DNA of 64,000 nt from Theobroma cacao (GCF_000208745.1 NC_030850.1:5794957-5858956); one strand, 5' to 3'; positions 35,260-48,986 are shown, counted from the first letter of the stretch. Notes: a model not told the origin generated them from the sequence alone. Made by a program: numbers and translations.

Positions 35260-38230
35260 GGCAGTTTAACTGCAGGAATGGATAAGGCCGACAGGTGGTG
35301 GTTAGTTTCGGGGAATATTTTAATTTATTTTTAAAGTGGGAATCAAGGTTGCTTGGTTTGGTGGTTTTCGGACATGACTTGGTGGTTTTGTAGGTATTTA
35401 AATTCCTATGGACTTAGACAGTGTACAGGGAGATATTTTGATGATACTTCGAAGGGAAAAACAATAACCGGCCTGTTGAAAGTTGAAAGTTAAAACCTGA
35501 GAAACGTGAAAATGGGAGCCTCCCTCGGCCCTCAGGTTCATGCTCGGCCCTTTTTCAGGTGGTTGTTTTAGGCCTTCAGTTCCCTACCTATTGACTGACA
35601 GACAGGTGCAACGCATTTTTGACAATCCAGAAGCAAGCAGGCTCCTTTTACAGTGAACTACTATTTTACTACTAATTAGTTACTTTGCCCATTGTTTGTT
35701 CTCTGATAAAAGTATTCTGAGCTTGAATTCGGGTTAATATTCAACTAAATCAAAGCTTTTTAAATTATAATAAATATACATCAGCAATTATGTTCAAACT
35801 ACTCAATAATAAAGCAAAACTGTTTTTTCTCAAGGTGTTCAGGCCTACTTATTATTGTCCCTAATTAATCATTTTCTTTATCCATTTTAACGTATAAAGA
35901 TTGCGAAAATCACACTCCAAATTGAGTTTGGAGAAACTCCAACGTTCTAAAACGCTTAATCTTCACGTGAACTGTGAACTTTTTACCTTAGAAGCAAACT
36001 TAACAGTTAAAAAGCACCGAATTTTTACATGGATTTGATAGATACCATCATGCGGCGAAAAGGGTACGTTCTGCCATGTACATTTCTTTATGAACAATTA
36101 AAGTGAGAAATTCCTTGCTCAAAATTGAAGAAAAGTGATTATCCTTGGACAATTAGATTAATTTAACCGACAGTAAAACTTTAGTAGCACCTTGTACAGG
36201 GCTGAAGAGAACTCTGCTTTCAGGAGCAAAAAAGGGGAGGCAATTCCGTTAATTAAAGAAGCAGTAGTTTTTCCGAGTAATCCTTTGGGCAGAACAAAAC
36301 AACCGAGCAAAACCGCTAAATTTTTGTCGGCGGCTGCCCCACCAACACTTCCAAAGGGCAATTTCGCAAATGGGGTGACGTGTCATGAACCCGTCAAGGC
36401 GTGCAGCCTAAATTCGGTGAAATGTTGGACACGTGTCTCTTGTTTATTGGGTGGTGACAATTAAAAACAAGGTTGTCACTGCAGTAGTGTTATCTTTGGT
36501 GGGGAAATTGTCGACGAAAGTTCCAGTAACCTTCCCCGTCGAGTTTAGATACTTAAACAAATCTTGGTTTATTGATTTTTAATCCAAATTAGTAGGAAAG
36601 AAATACTACTTTTTTAATCCAATATTATAAAGGGCATTAAGTTGGTTTATTGTTCATTTTCACCCACATAATATATGACATATATACGAGTTAATATGAC
36701 ATAAATTAATTTGATTTATACATAAGATCTTCAAAGCTTATTACGATCAAATCTTTTATTTTATTTTTTAAATAATGTTATCAAAATGAATCTTATTCTA
36801 AGTCTTTTTTAAAAAATTTATTTTTAAAAGAAGAGGTAAGATTCAATAAGCAAATCCAAATATACAATTAGCAAATAAAAATTAAAAAAAGAAAAATAAG
36901 ATAAGAAAGTGTGAGAGGGATTTTGTTTAGGTGGACGGAGGATCCTGTTGTTCTAGAGCTGGATGAAACAAGTCAACAAAGAAATTTTGCGAGGAAGAGA
37001 TATACACATCAATCCGCGTTCCCCAGTAATCAAGATTTTGAACCTAATTCAGTGGACCAAACCCAAGATTAAAACTAAATCCTAGACAATAAGACCGTGA
37101 ACCTAACAATTCATGAAAACATGGCTAGGAATAAACTGCATTATAAGGAAGCACGTCGTTGTTCTTTGGGTTCGTTATTTTGTCTTGAAATGGATTGTTT
37201 GCGTGTTCCCACATGGCAACCACGTGGTTTGCTCACCCTCGTCAGTTTTTAGGACGAAGCCTAGTCCCCCACCCCATCTCCTTCCTTTCAGCAGTTAGGC
37301 CACATGCCGTGGGATTCACCTGGACATTTCGCATTATGGGTTGTTTTCATGGAATCCCAAATAACTATAGCAAAATCCTGCTACATGTACTACTCCACAG
37401 AAACTGTTCTATATCCATAACCATCTGCAATCAGTGAGCTCACTGGAAAGGCTGTCTAACTAAACCCTTCGAAATCCAATAACACTTGAATAACCAGGAA
37501 TTCATACCTGATGCATCCATAGCCTTAAGTTATCCCAACTCGAATTCAATTCCCTCTCAGAGTACAAGCACCAAATTTCAACCAAACCTAAACAATCCAA
37601 TTCATCCAATCCATGTTTATCATGTATAGCACATACAATTTGCAGTGTAACAAGGTTTTATGCAGAATATAACATGTTAAGTAGATATAAGGTCATCGCA
37701 AGGATGGCACAGTGAAACCATAGGACATGTAGCAACAAAATGGAAAGAGAGAGAAGGTATATCAGCAAACATATAAATCACCATATTCAGGTTTGGTAAT
37801 ACATTAACAAATGAGTACATATTACAGAGAAGGGATCACCAACACCCATTTAATGTGAATGAAATAGGTTACATAAGGAACCACTCTCAGGATCTCTACG
37901 AGGTTACTAATATTTGGCAGGAAACCATTAGCATGGGATGTCTTTGAAATATGTGTTGTCAGTTATTACTTATCTTACCATGTTCCAAGTTTCCTCACGG
38001 AAGTGAAACTAATGGCAACCATTACAGGAATGTGAAAACAAAAAAAATTTTAAGAATTCACATACTTCTAACTGAATGATATCGACAACCTTTATAAATT
38101 TTCTTGCTTGATAACTGCATAAAACTCTCTGTTGGAGTAAGTGGCTTCATAAGCCTGTGGTGAAGACTGACCTACCAAAATAGGGAGCCAGTCCATCTTT
38201 ACAGTATGTTGTTTTTGTCAATGACAAAAT
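35260..38230. other. Intergenic DNA; G-box palindrome; unexplained overlapping frames
   Basis: No gene assigned. Overlapping frames on both strands at 36158-36464 (plus: MYRAEENSAFRSKKGE; minus: MPFGSVGGAAADKN) sit in sequence that is less AT-rich than its surroundings. I recognise neither. Two more frames at 37113-37437 have no motif. 37440-38230 is probably the 3' flank or UTR of the RINGv gene. Confidence 0.45.
36428..36437. promoter_or_regulatory. Perfect palindromic G-box / ABRE-like site
   Basis: GACACGTGTC, a palindrome with the CACGTG core bound by plant bZIP and bHLH factors. Another ACGT-core motif (TGACGTGTCA) lies about 50 bp upstream at about 36376. No nearby gene start clearly uses them. 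Confidence 0.6.
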
Positions 38231-38242
38231 ATAATTCTAAAC

Positions 38243-41200
38243 TCACAGAAGGCCAAGCGTTTTCAGCTGCTGGATATGCTCAGGTGGAAGAGGAGGAGGA
38301 GACCAGTCAGATCCAGTCATTTCACCATCAACATCCTCAACAACATATTCCTAATAGAGTACACATAAAACAAAATTATGTTAAACTGTACAGCAATTTA
38401 GGGGAAAAAAAAAGGAACAAAAAAAATAGCCACATTTTTAAAGAAACAAAGAGTGATGCGGCGTATTCAAATTATATTTTGGGAGATCATTTTTAAAATT
38501 TTAGAGATGAAACAATTAAAAGGATGAGAATCAAATGGATTTCCCTCAGAATCTCCTTCATCTAAGATTTGGAAAATGAACAGTAAATAAGCAACCAGCG
38601 TCAATTGACATACTTCACGTTAACACGGAAACAAGTTAAATGTGGAAAGAGAACCTAAAGTGTATGAGTATTGTTGCCAGGTGCAGTGAAATGTAACATA
38701 TCTTCTTTTTAACACATTTAACATACTTATTTTTAAACAAAATTTTCTGACAAGCCCACAATAGGACCTTGAATGAAGCTTTTTGCCTATCCCATCATAG
38801 AAGCCGTTAACTCAATAGAACGTTTAACCATAAAACAAAAGGGAACAAATTGAAAATATTCAGTCCTTTTCACTTTTCAGTTCAAGTCTTCCATAGAAGC
38901 GGGTTTATTCATCTACAAACTAGGACCTAGATATTAACTCCCTCAAAAAGTTCAGTTGGAACTAATTGGTTTAATGCCCCAAAGAATTGTCCTTATGATA
39001 CAGCAGTACATGAACAAAAGCTGAAGACAAGTCAGAGCAACTCACCTTTGTCAGCATTCTTTTTGCGAGTATGTGATAGTGCCGCTGCCAAATCCTTTGT
39101 CCAACCATTGTAGCCACCAAAACACTGTAAAATATACCAATCACAGTAAATAGTCCCAGCACAATCAAAGCCATTATGAACAATAATGGCAGCCCTGCTT
39201 CACCAGCACCTCCTAGGCAACCACATTCAGTAGCAGCACTAGCACAGCTTTCAAAGCATGTCGTACAGTCAGTCCACATACAAAGAGTGCCAGGTAAATG
39301 GCAGTCTGCACACATCCTGCAAGATTTAGAAAATAAAGAAATTAATAATATGATCAGTGAACCCTAATAATCACACAACAAATTAATTAGTAAATGATAA
39401 ATATAAGTACTTCATCCACATCAGTAGCACCACTTCAATAGCTTATATATCATATAAATAAGGAGCAAAAGCAACCTGCTCTTAAATAAATCAGATCCCC
39501 GTACCCGTCAATACATTCAGACTGTTTAAAGTTATATTCCATATCCCCAGTAACCCAGTTCAATGTCAGGAGAGATAACAATGGTAACCCCATAACACAA
39601 GGATAACAATGAGAGGAGCACAGGGAAGGGAAGGAGGAAGAGAAGTGGGAGGGTTTAGAACTAGGTAAATCAATACAATGAGTAAAAACAAAGGCAATAT
39701 GCTTTTCAAACTTTAAGTGCAATACAGGAGAGACTCTTCTGAACTATGCAGACGACACATAATAGATAAATAACAAGCCACACATAACAAATAAATAAAT
39801 AAAAAGCCTAAAAGGAAACAGGAAAGCAAACAGTGATGAGTATCAAAAGGAGAAGGAAAAGGGTAAGCACAAATGCATCAGAAGATACAGCAATAATTAC
39901 ATGACAAAACATCCAAAGACATCATCAGTTAGAGGCATCTTTTATGCTCCAACGAAGAACATGTACACAGCAGCATAATAAACCTTAAGAAGAAGTAATA
40001 AAAAAAAAAAAGCCTGGTCAGGTGATTTGAGCAAATTTAGAGGATGTTAAAATAACACCTGGGAAGAGGTTAAAGTGGAGTTTGTTTTGTGTTAGAAAAC
40101 AACTATTAGCTAACTTAGAAAGGATCGCTAATCTTCCTCTTTTTGCTGAATCAATAAACAAATAAATGACACATGACAAATCTGCAAAGAGAAAAGGGGG
40201 GATTAAAAAAGATCATTTGATGTCTCCAAATATATAAAAATTGACAGTTTGAGCATACATTTCCTTTGAAATCAAAGGAAGCCTACCAGTATATCTATGC
40301 AATGAGTAAGTGAATTGCATATTGCACAGTAATGGATGATTGATTAAAGAGATGGAACATAGTATAACACATGCAAAATATTTTAAACACTATGATGATT
40401 ATGAAGAATTTGGTGCAAACTGCCACTTGCTTTTCACATATTTGTGCATGTGTAGAGTGCAAATTTCCGCACAAGCATATATATCAATCATGAGATAAAC
40501 ATGAAAGGTGCTCCACTATATAAATCATGAGACATGAAATCCAACAGAGAAGGGGTAGGGTGGAAGAGAAAGAGAAGATGAGGTAGATGATAAATCACAG
40601 AAGTTGACCTGTTAAAGTAAAGTAAGTGATAATTCATTCTCCTTTAGCATATCAATACATAATTAACAAAGTTTTAGCAAAGTATTGATGAATACTAATA
40701 TATCAAACTGAAAGTATAATTCACCAACTTCCATCAGAGATTGCAAGAATACAGTAGTCATACCCTGGCTGACAGCAACAGAGACATAATTCTCGACAAG
40801 GCTGAGCCAAATCATTGCGGACTCTTCGATCATAACATGTAATAAAGCACCCTGATAGCCCCAGCAAAGCAAAAAATAGTAATGCTCCTGTATTCAACAA
40901 TCATTTTGTTAATTATCAGCAACAGAGACAGCACCCAATCTGGGATAATGTCATATTCACACAAGTAAAAAATTATTAAAGGATCAAAGCGAGCTAATTG
41001 CAAATTTTCTTCAAATATTGTAGTCAATTTACCGAGCAGTGTTTGCCAAATTTCAAAGAAAGAAATCCACAGCAAGTTTTGGATGACTAGATGTCATGTA
41101 AAAGACTACAAAAACGACAAGCAATCCCTAAATTTTGTTCGCATTGGTACTTTAACCAACTTGGAGCAGAAAATGAAATCATCACTCAAATTTTAGTGAA

Positions 41201-44200
41201 TAGAGCTTGACACCAAAAAAATTGACGATACCTTGCAAAACTTAAGGTCATAAACAATATTTTTAGTCTTCTACATATATGCAATTACTATTGCATCACT
41301 AAAGACCAAACTAATGCCTTTTCCACCCCTCTGAGCTCAATCTCAAAAGTTCATTTTTTTTGGGTTACTAGAATTGTATTTATCCAAGAAGCAGGGGAAA
41401 ACCTGTTATTAAAACAACATAAAAATAAGAAAAAAGAAACGTTAGTGGCTACCCCTTACAACAATGTTCCAATTATTACATTAAAACCTGGTCATTGGGG
41501 GAGTCAGCAATCTAATAACACCACTTAAATGAATCTTTACATAAAAAATAATAAAATGCAGAATATTATCAGAGCCAAACTTCTTCAAGTTTCAAGCCCT
41601 CCAGATATGATACAAGTATACTGACCAGGCCACTCTCAATAAGATAGCAGCTAAAGGCTTGCCTTTAAAGTGAGCAAGAATTCACTAAAAACTCTTCTTG
41701 TCAACAACCAATCCCAAAAGTTACTTCATAAACTTCCTATATTTTTGTTTCACTTCCTCTGCAGCAAACTCAAAAATTTATTCAGCATTATGCATCATGA
41801 CGGGACTTCATTTTTTAGCATTGCATTCTACAAATGCTTCAACATAGGCCAGAGTAAATAGTTTTAGATTGCATTTTCAGGATAGAAATTAATTTATAAC
41901 TATCACGAGTACAATTTGATTCCCCAATTTAAATTTAAAAAGAAAAAAAAAGTACAAATCAATAAATTTACTGCTGAGCTAACAAAAGAAGTAATCTTCT
42001 TTACTTTCAAATAAACCGCTTTTCAGGAAATATGGTATGCTTTAGCTCACAATCGAGGATTCAGCACTAACTATTATCCATCTAACAACATAAGACAATC
42101 CTTACATGCAAACCTCCTATGTAAAGGCAAGTAATTACTTCCAATATTACCTTTACACATTACAAACCATATAAGTTTTTTCTCAAACTAACGGAATTTG
42201 GTACTTAAATTCAATAGAAATCCATCCCAATGTTTGCCAAGGGAAGCAGCACTGTCCCATAAGAAAGTTTGTGAAATATTACACAAATTGCTTTGCTGTG
42301 CTACATTATTAACAATTCTTTTAGAAGATATATTAAAACAATCCATTTCCTCCTATATATATCAATCATTGACTCAAAACATGAACTGAAACCACTATGA
42401 TTTACAAGGAAACTAAAACAAACTGTATCATTTGTAACACACATAATCATGATATCACTTCAGGTTCTGGAGATTTTACCACATATATAGTAGAAACTTA
42501 GCTCACTATCAAAACCCCATGCAAGGCGGAGCCATGACTGCTGGTAACTGTCAATTAAATGGACCAAATATGCCAGTGAAGCAATGACCTGAGCATGGAA
42601 AACAAAAGAACCAGGCATTATACCTAAGAAACATATTTTCAATTGCTGAAGTAAGCTAACAATCAAATACCGATTACATACTAGTTGAACAGCCAGAAAT
42701 ATGGACAAAATGTCTCTGGTCACAAAAAATCGGAATTTCAGGGTTCGCCATTTCCTATCAGCAGCAACATGAACTCTCAAATGATAAGGAGCTTTACAGG
42801 TTGTGCAATGAGCAAATGCAAACCCTTCCTGCAAAGGAAAAAGAAATGACATTATGAGATATGGTAGCTAGGAAGTTGGAGAATAGTGCAAAGCACATGA
42901 AAAACACACACACATATAGAGATAACAAGCTAGCACCAATTCCCAATTCCCTCCTTTTGACTGGTTATCATTAAATGCGTGTGTTCTGTGTGTAGACAGA
43001 TACATGCGCGCATAACCAGCTAAAACCAACTTTGTCCTGTTGACTGGTCGTATTTTGAGGTAGGTATTCTTCAAATACATAAGCAACATAGGTCAATGAA
43101 TAAATTAGCAAAGAAAGAATTAATTTCATATCAACGGTTGTCTTGTTGCATGTTTTTGTAAGTCTCCTACTACTGTTCAAACCATATATTTATCTTTCTA
43201 TATTTCTACTTTTTCTCTGATCTTGGCCAAGGTAGATCCAAGGATATCAGTTTTGGAGTGAAGTAATATTCAACTATTAAGGCCATTTTGACAGTTACCA
43301 ATTTTTTTATATAATCTAATATAGCTACATTTCTTGAAATTCTATTACAATTTAGCAAATCATACTTGACTTAGGATGATCATTCAGTGTTTGGATTTTG
43401 GAGTTATATGCTGATGTTCAGGCAGTTGAAGGTTTACCGCACCAAGTTCACCAAATTTCTGTTAGGAATACTTTCCAATCTAGGACAGCATAGGAAGCTA
43501 TCACGGCAACAACTACGATCACAGTAGAGGGGAAAAACTGAAACTATTTATTCATATACGCTCATTAGTTTAAAACTAAAAATCAAATTGAATTTAAGCA
43601 TTGGGAGGTAAATCAGCATACATGGTATTGAACCATTGATAGGAAAACCTTTACAAAGAATAGACAAACACTTATAGCGTGCGTGCCTTTGCCTTTGATC
43701 AAGACCTACTGACTACGCTGGGGGTGTGGGGGGATGAAGCTGATATCTAATACTGTTAGATAAAACTGGATTTTCACCCAAATTTAGAATTTCTCAAACA
43801 AATGACTAATGTAGCTTATATAAATCTCCTTGACGTTGTATATTTGTCCAATTTTTACTTTGTTAGTAGTCAGAGGCAGAATAAAGAAATAGAATCAAAA
43901 TTATGATAACTAGTTAGATATTTGAATGATGTCTGAAAACGAACACTTGAATGATGCAATTTAGCAAAGCAATAAAATAACAGCTACATAAACATCCCTA
44001 AGCTCGACTAGAAAACCATAGTACAAGTAAAGTATAATGCACTCGAATTACTCAGTCCCAAAATGAAGAAAATGGCTATTAATATCAATACCTTTACAGC
44101 TCGCCAATGATCTAAACATTCGCGGTGTACATATTTGGATGTTCCTTTGCACTTGCAAGGAGCAATAAAATCTCTACCTGAGGAAAACCATTGCACATTG

Positions 44201-44719
44201 AACTATTAGCACAAGTTCCGTGAAATCACACTTTGGCGGTAAAAATTAAGTTTTTTCCCCTGATCTATTTAACATTATTGTGTAAGACTTTCTTCGTCCA
44301 CAACATCTTTTTAAAATATATATACTGGAATGTAAACAAAAGAAATTGCAAAAGCTTCACAGTGCAATTTTACTACTTTCCTCTCTAAATTCAGTTAATA
44401 ATCCAATCAGTTCGGTAGCCCTAGACTGATGCACGTAACTGAATTTTTAATATAATTTATTAGATTGACCGGAAGTTTTTCTAGGGAAAGGTGTTGAAAA
44501 AAGCAAAATGAGCATAATTCGAAGCAAAATCGTAAAAACAAATAAAAAAAGAAAATAAAAATTTGATGAAATGAGGGCTTAAAAGTTGAATATACCGTCG
44601 GTTTCGAGGCAAATTCGACACTGAATTTGATCGGCAGGACCCGCCTCGAGGTCGATCTCGCTGGGCTCGGTAATCGGTGGGGGAGCCATGAGAGGCAATT
44701 CTTCCGATTCATTGCTCAT
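38243..44719 (-). CDS. RINGv (RING-CH) membrane protein, putative E3 ubiquitin ligase, 322 aa, seven exons
   Basis: Minus-strand exons: 44719-44596, 44177-44092, 42828-42682, 42588-42480, 40887-40764, 39316-39046 and 38350-38243. They total 969 nt, with GT-AG borders and an unbroken frame. The start is [11 protein letters not shown]; the end is QQLKTLGLL followed by TGA. The RING-CH (C4HC3) has C34, C37, C49, C51, H59, C62, C78 and C81 ([24 protein letters not shown]). Hydrophobic segments lie at about 109-130, 156-175 and 239-268. A Cys-rich loop (about 186-229, with CLCCCQ and CADCH) lies between the second and third. This matches a conserved plant RINGv membrane family, likely ligases of internal membranes; the substrate is unknown. 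Intron 4 holds a LINE fragment. No TATA box is evident. The model is intact. Confidence 0.93.
41400..41870 (-). pseudogene. LINE fragment in intron 4 of the RINGv gene
   Basis: Minus-strand translation from about 41690 gives [20 protein letters not shown] then LYHIWRA, matching the KGKAFQSVILRIAWSAY - FVWRER segment of the LINE remnant at 11.6 kb. Before it (to about 41870) the frames are broken but show a weak trace of the preceding region (DWLLTRRVF). It lies in the same orientation as the host gene and away from the splice sites. Confidence 0.6.
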
Positions 44720-45980
44720 TGTTGATTAACAGAGAAACGAAAAAACAGAGTCGTTTTTGAAAATTGTAATAATATGAAATTGAAACTTAAAAACTAGAAA
44801 TTTACAGACAAAAAGAGAAATCTCGTTGTTTTCCTCTGTTTCTTAAAGCTGCTGCTACTGTTTCAGAGAGAGGAATTTTAACGTCGCTGATTTTCTTTTT
44901 GCATTTTTATTTTTATTTTACAATATGGAATCCTTTTCCTTGTCTTTTTCTTTTTTCTCTTTTTGTAATTTGGGAGGAAATATAAAAACAGAAAGAAGGG
45001 CATTTTGGGTTTCCCAAAATAACCATCGATTTGTCTGCTTTGACTAACATGTCCCCGGCTTTTTCTCTGCTTACGTTACCCATTAACTGGGCCAAACACT
45101 CGCAGTTTTTCCACTCACTCTTGCACGTGTGGCGGTTTTTCTTTTTTCTTTTTTTTTCTTTTTTATCCCTTTATATTAGAGTATATATTAACTAACTTTG
45201 ATCTCGTACTTCAGAATTTATGAATCTTTAATATAAATAATTAATAATTTAAAATTGTAATATAAAAAATACTTTAACATAATAAAACTACTATTCAACT
45301 TTTAATATGGAAAATAAATTATTATAGTTATTATTCAATCTTAATATGTATTTTAAAGTTATGTCAATTCTATTACAAATTTATTGAGTTGGAAAGCATG
45401 TTAAACTATTTAAAAACATAAATTACTATTATTTCAAAAAAATAAAGTCTTGTAATATTTTATATTTTAAGTGAATAAATATTATTTCAGCAAAATGATA
45501 AAAAACACTAATTTTTTTGGTAATGTGTTTGAAACAATTGTATGAAACAAAGAGAATGATTAAATGTACATTTAAATAACAGTATTAATGCATGTGTTAA
45601 TATAAACGTATAAATTAAACCATACACATATATATGATCGAAAAGTATATATTATTTTATAACAAAATTGTAAACTATATTATATGATATAGTTTAACTT
45701 TCTTAATTTTGAAAAATTTAGTCTTCTCTTTTCTTTATTATTATTATTATTATTTTAATCTGATAACTTGTAGAATTTAGGCATTTTCAAATATAGATTT
45801 GGTATTTTATTTGAATTTGGTAAGTTTGTAAATTTAAGTATTATTCCATACGTTATGAAGGTAGGCTGTCCGAGTCAACTTTTCTTCTTCGTCAACTTTA
45901 TACCTTCTTTATATAATATTATTGTATTTTTTTATTTCGTTTTTAAATTTATTAAGTTGTAGATAATCGTAATGCAAACA

Positions 45981-46090
45981 ACCCCATTACTCGTGCTAAG
46001 CCATGCCGTGTTCCGTGTCGCTGTATAGCCTTCACTTTTCCGCCGGCTCTACTGCGTCAAATCAGCGGCTACACCTCAAAAAAAAAAAAA
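45981..46090 (+). mobile_element. Poly-A retroinsertion of unknown source with perfect 11-bp target duplication
   Basis: TAATGCAAACA occurs exactly at 45970-45980 and 46091-46101. The insert between them is about 97 bp of GC-rich sequence (ACCCCATTACTCGTGC to CGGCTACACC), in sharp contrast to the AT-rich flanks, and it ends in a run of 13 A. This is the signature of LINE-mediated reverse transcription of a polyadenylated RNA. I find no clear A or B box, so it is not obviously a tRNA-derived SINE. A short frame through it (MPCSVSLYSLHF) has no known motif. Confidence 0.85.
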
Positions 46091-46847
46091 TAATGCAAAC
46101 AGTTTTAAAGATAAATAAGGAAATAATTAATGGGAAAACATTGGAAATATTATTGCCAATTTTATATTGGGAAAACATTTTTTATTTTTATTTAAATAAA
46201 CGTTGACCCAAAGCAAATGAATAATGGTTAGATACCCCTTTGGAAATGCTTGCAGCAGTGAGAAAGATGTCATCCCACTAAAAGATTAACATGGAATATT
46301 AATGGTTTCTAGAAAAAACTATGTGAGTGTGCGTTGATTAACATAAAAGTACTTTATAATGTTATAATAAAAATAATATTACAGTATTTGATATATAAAT
46401 AAAATAATAATTAAAATATAAAAAAAATTAACATTACAATATTTACCTTACAAGTATTTTACTGAAAATGTGATATTAATTTTTTAAATTATCATTATTT
46501 ATTAAAATATAAGTTTAATATACTTATATTTTTTATTGTTAATTTTTATATAATACTATCTTTTAAATATATTTTAATGTCATATATTTTATTTTTATTT
46601 TATTATAATATTATATATTATATTTTTATTTTTAATATAATTTTTTATATTATATATTTTGTTTTAATTTTTTTACCGATATTATATAAATTTTAATTTT
46701 TTATATTTTATTTTATTTTAATATCTAATTCTTATATTATATTTTAGATTTTAAATTATTTTATTTTAATTATAATATTATAAAAATATTTTTAATAAAA
46801 TAATAAAATTGGATAGTAAAAATATTTTTAAAAACATTACAAAGTGC

Positions 46848-46921
46848 AATGTAATGTGATTGTATTGGTTTTGGATTGTAATCACATTATATTTATTGGT
46901 TGTAATGTGATTGCATTACAA
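46848..46921. repeat. Short direct and inverted TGTAATGTGATTG repeats
   Basis: CAATGTAATGTGATTGTATT (46848), GATTGTAATCACATTA (46874) and TTGTAATG-TGATTG-CATTACAA (46900-46921, an 8-bp stem with a 6-nt loop) are variants of one motif. They may be the end of a degraded MITE. Confidence 0.6.
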
Positions 46922-48015
46922 TCTTACATTGTAGTGATTTATTATAAAACAAACAATACAATGTAATTTAATTAGACATATTATAGAGAATGTGCTTTCA
47001 CTTTCTTCATACCAAATAATACTAAAAAGCTATCATGTTAAAGCAATTGTCAATTTTTTTAATACTCTTATTGCCAATTAACAATATTATTGCCAATTTT
47101 TAGAAAAATTATGTCATCAGAAAAATAAAAATTCTACCTTGCCTATTCATGGGAAAGATTGATCATTAATAAATTCCCTTTTTATAATTTTTTGGTAATA
47201 TGAAGAAAAACCAAAAATTTAATAAAAATGAAGGTTTTTATTGGATAAGGCAAGGAGAAAATAGCAAAATAACATAAAAGAGAATGAAAATTAGAAATCA
47301 AAAGTTACAAAAATATAAAAATTTGTGTCAAATAAAATTATTCAACATGATCAACGAGTTACATGAAAACACACACACATACATATATATATATATTATA
47401 AAATCACATATGATAATGGGTCATGATATATAACAAAAAATTTACATTCAATGTTTGAATCTACTTTTATCTTTTCTAAAAAAAAAAATTATAGTACTTA
47501 GCAAATAATTAAAAAATATATTTGATATAAATTATATTTATTTCTAAACAATTAAAAATACACTTAAATCTTTTATATTTAATTAACGAATCTCTTCCTC
47601 TATACTTTTCCAAACCCAAGGCAGTTAAAAGAATAGACAAGGATCCAACAAATCCTTCCCAATAAATGCACTCACCTTATTTGCTCGTGCCCTTTTAAGA
47701 AGGGTCCTGAATTCTCTTTATTGGAAAAAACAATTGATACTTTCGTTTCAATACCCAACCCTTTTCAGTAATTTCATTTTTTCACATAACTGGAAAGTGT
47801 TGGAGGAACCAACTACGCCACCTGGACATCGGGGACAATTTTTTTCCAATAAACTTATATAAGTAATTTGAGGACTTATTTGAAAGGACAGGTTTTTATG
47901 TGGCTGCGTCTGTAATTTTGCCACCCAGAAAATACTCACCTTTTTATAACTGAACGACACAGTTGGCTTCTTCCGTTCAGCCTCCCATCTTTCCTTCGAT
48001 TCCTCTTCTCAGACG

Positions 48016-48986
48016 ATGGTGAAAATCCAGAAACCCAAAAAACAAAAACTCAGCAATAAAAAAATTAAAAAAACCATCAAAAAAAAAAAAAACAAACCCG
48101 ACAATTCCGAAAAACCAACAGTCCCCGAATCTGAACCCGGATCCTCCGACTCCGACTTGGAAACGGAAACCCTTTCCGAGCTCTTGGAACACTACACCAG
48201 AGACCAGCTCATCAATCTCATCTCCGCGGTCGCACTCGAAAACTCCTCGTTCCTCTCTTTTGTCCGCCGCTACGCCGGTAGCGACGCCGCTAATCGAAAA
48301 CTTTTCGTCCATAACCTTGCGTGGGAGACCACACGTGAGTCCCTTGCGTCGGCCTTCGAACCGTTCGGTGAGATCGAGGATTGCAACGTCATCGTCGATA
48401 AAGCCACCGGCAAATGCAAAGGTTACGGGTTCGTTCTCTTCAAGGAACGAAAATCGGCTTCCAAGGCGTTGAAAGAGCCGAAAAAGAAAATCAATTACCG
48501 AATAACGTCATGCCAGTTGGCATCCGTGGGCCCCATCTCGGCTGCAAAGGATTCAGACCAGACCCACCATAAAAACGCGGCCGATGTGAAGAACAAAAAC
48601 GTGGCGGAGCCAGCTGTACTTTTTCCGCCACACCCGCAGCAGCAGCAGCAGCCGCAGGCGTTGGTGGCGACGCAGAATTTCCCATTGTTGGGCCATAGTA
48701 ATCCAATTTATGGGAGCTTATTAGGGAGCCAAATTAGTCCGGTGACGCCGCTGGGGGCTACGAGCAAGATGGCGGTTACCGCTGTGCCGTCGGCGGTGAC
48801 GAGCCACGTGGGTGTGGTGGGAGGAGCGTTTGGGAGGGAAAATTCGTCATTGCTAGGTCAGTACGGGGCAGGTCAAGGGCTACAATATTTATATCCAAAT
48901 ACGCAAATTGAGCAGCAGCCAGGGGCAAGGAGAGGTCAGGCCAAAACTACGACCGGGGCTTTTTCTGGGTATCCCTCATACATTTG
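48016..48986 (+). CDS. RRM RNA-binding protein, UBP1-associated protein 2 (UBA2)-like, first coding exon
   Basis: ATG at 48016. Residues 3-28 are Lys-rich, a likely nuclear localisation signal. An acidic Ser-rich stretch (38-52) follows, then LSELLEHYTRDQLINLIS (53-70), typical of the UBA2 family. One RRM follows, with RNP2 LFVHNL (96-101) and RNP1 KGYGFVLF (135-142). The C-terminal part is rich in Gln, Gly and Ala, with a short Q run (about 207). UBA2 proteins are nuclear RNA-binding partners of UBP1 and usually have two RRMs; only one is evident here. A donor (TTTG then GTATGG) occurs at 48987. Unspliced, the frame runs on through intron-like sequence to 49155. Spliced, the TG left at the exon end may complete a stop codon, so the protein is about 323 aa. 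Downstream exons were not fixed. Confidence 0.85.

Larger units (their letters stand above)
44720..47995. other. Intergenic DNA between divergent genes
   Basis: 44720-44880 is likely the 5' leader and promoter of the RINGv gene. 45180-47580 is very AT-rich with no gene. It holds a poly-A retroinsertion (45981-46090) and a field of short TGTAATGTGATTG repeats in both orientations (46848-46921). 47580-48015 is the probable promoter of the RRM gene, with a TATATAAG-like element at about 47856-47863. Confidence 0.55.

Noticed and set aside
36158..36464. Overlapping frames on both strands as candidate genes
   Set aside because: I recognise neither protein, and neither has a clear promoter; left as unexplained and not called as a gene.
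44407..44712. 101-codon minus-strand frame at the start of the RINGv gene
   Set aside because: It is a different frame from the true exon 1, which starts at the ATG at 44719 and encodes the first two RING cysteines.
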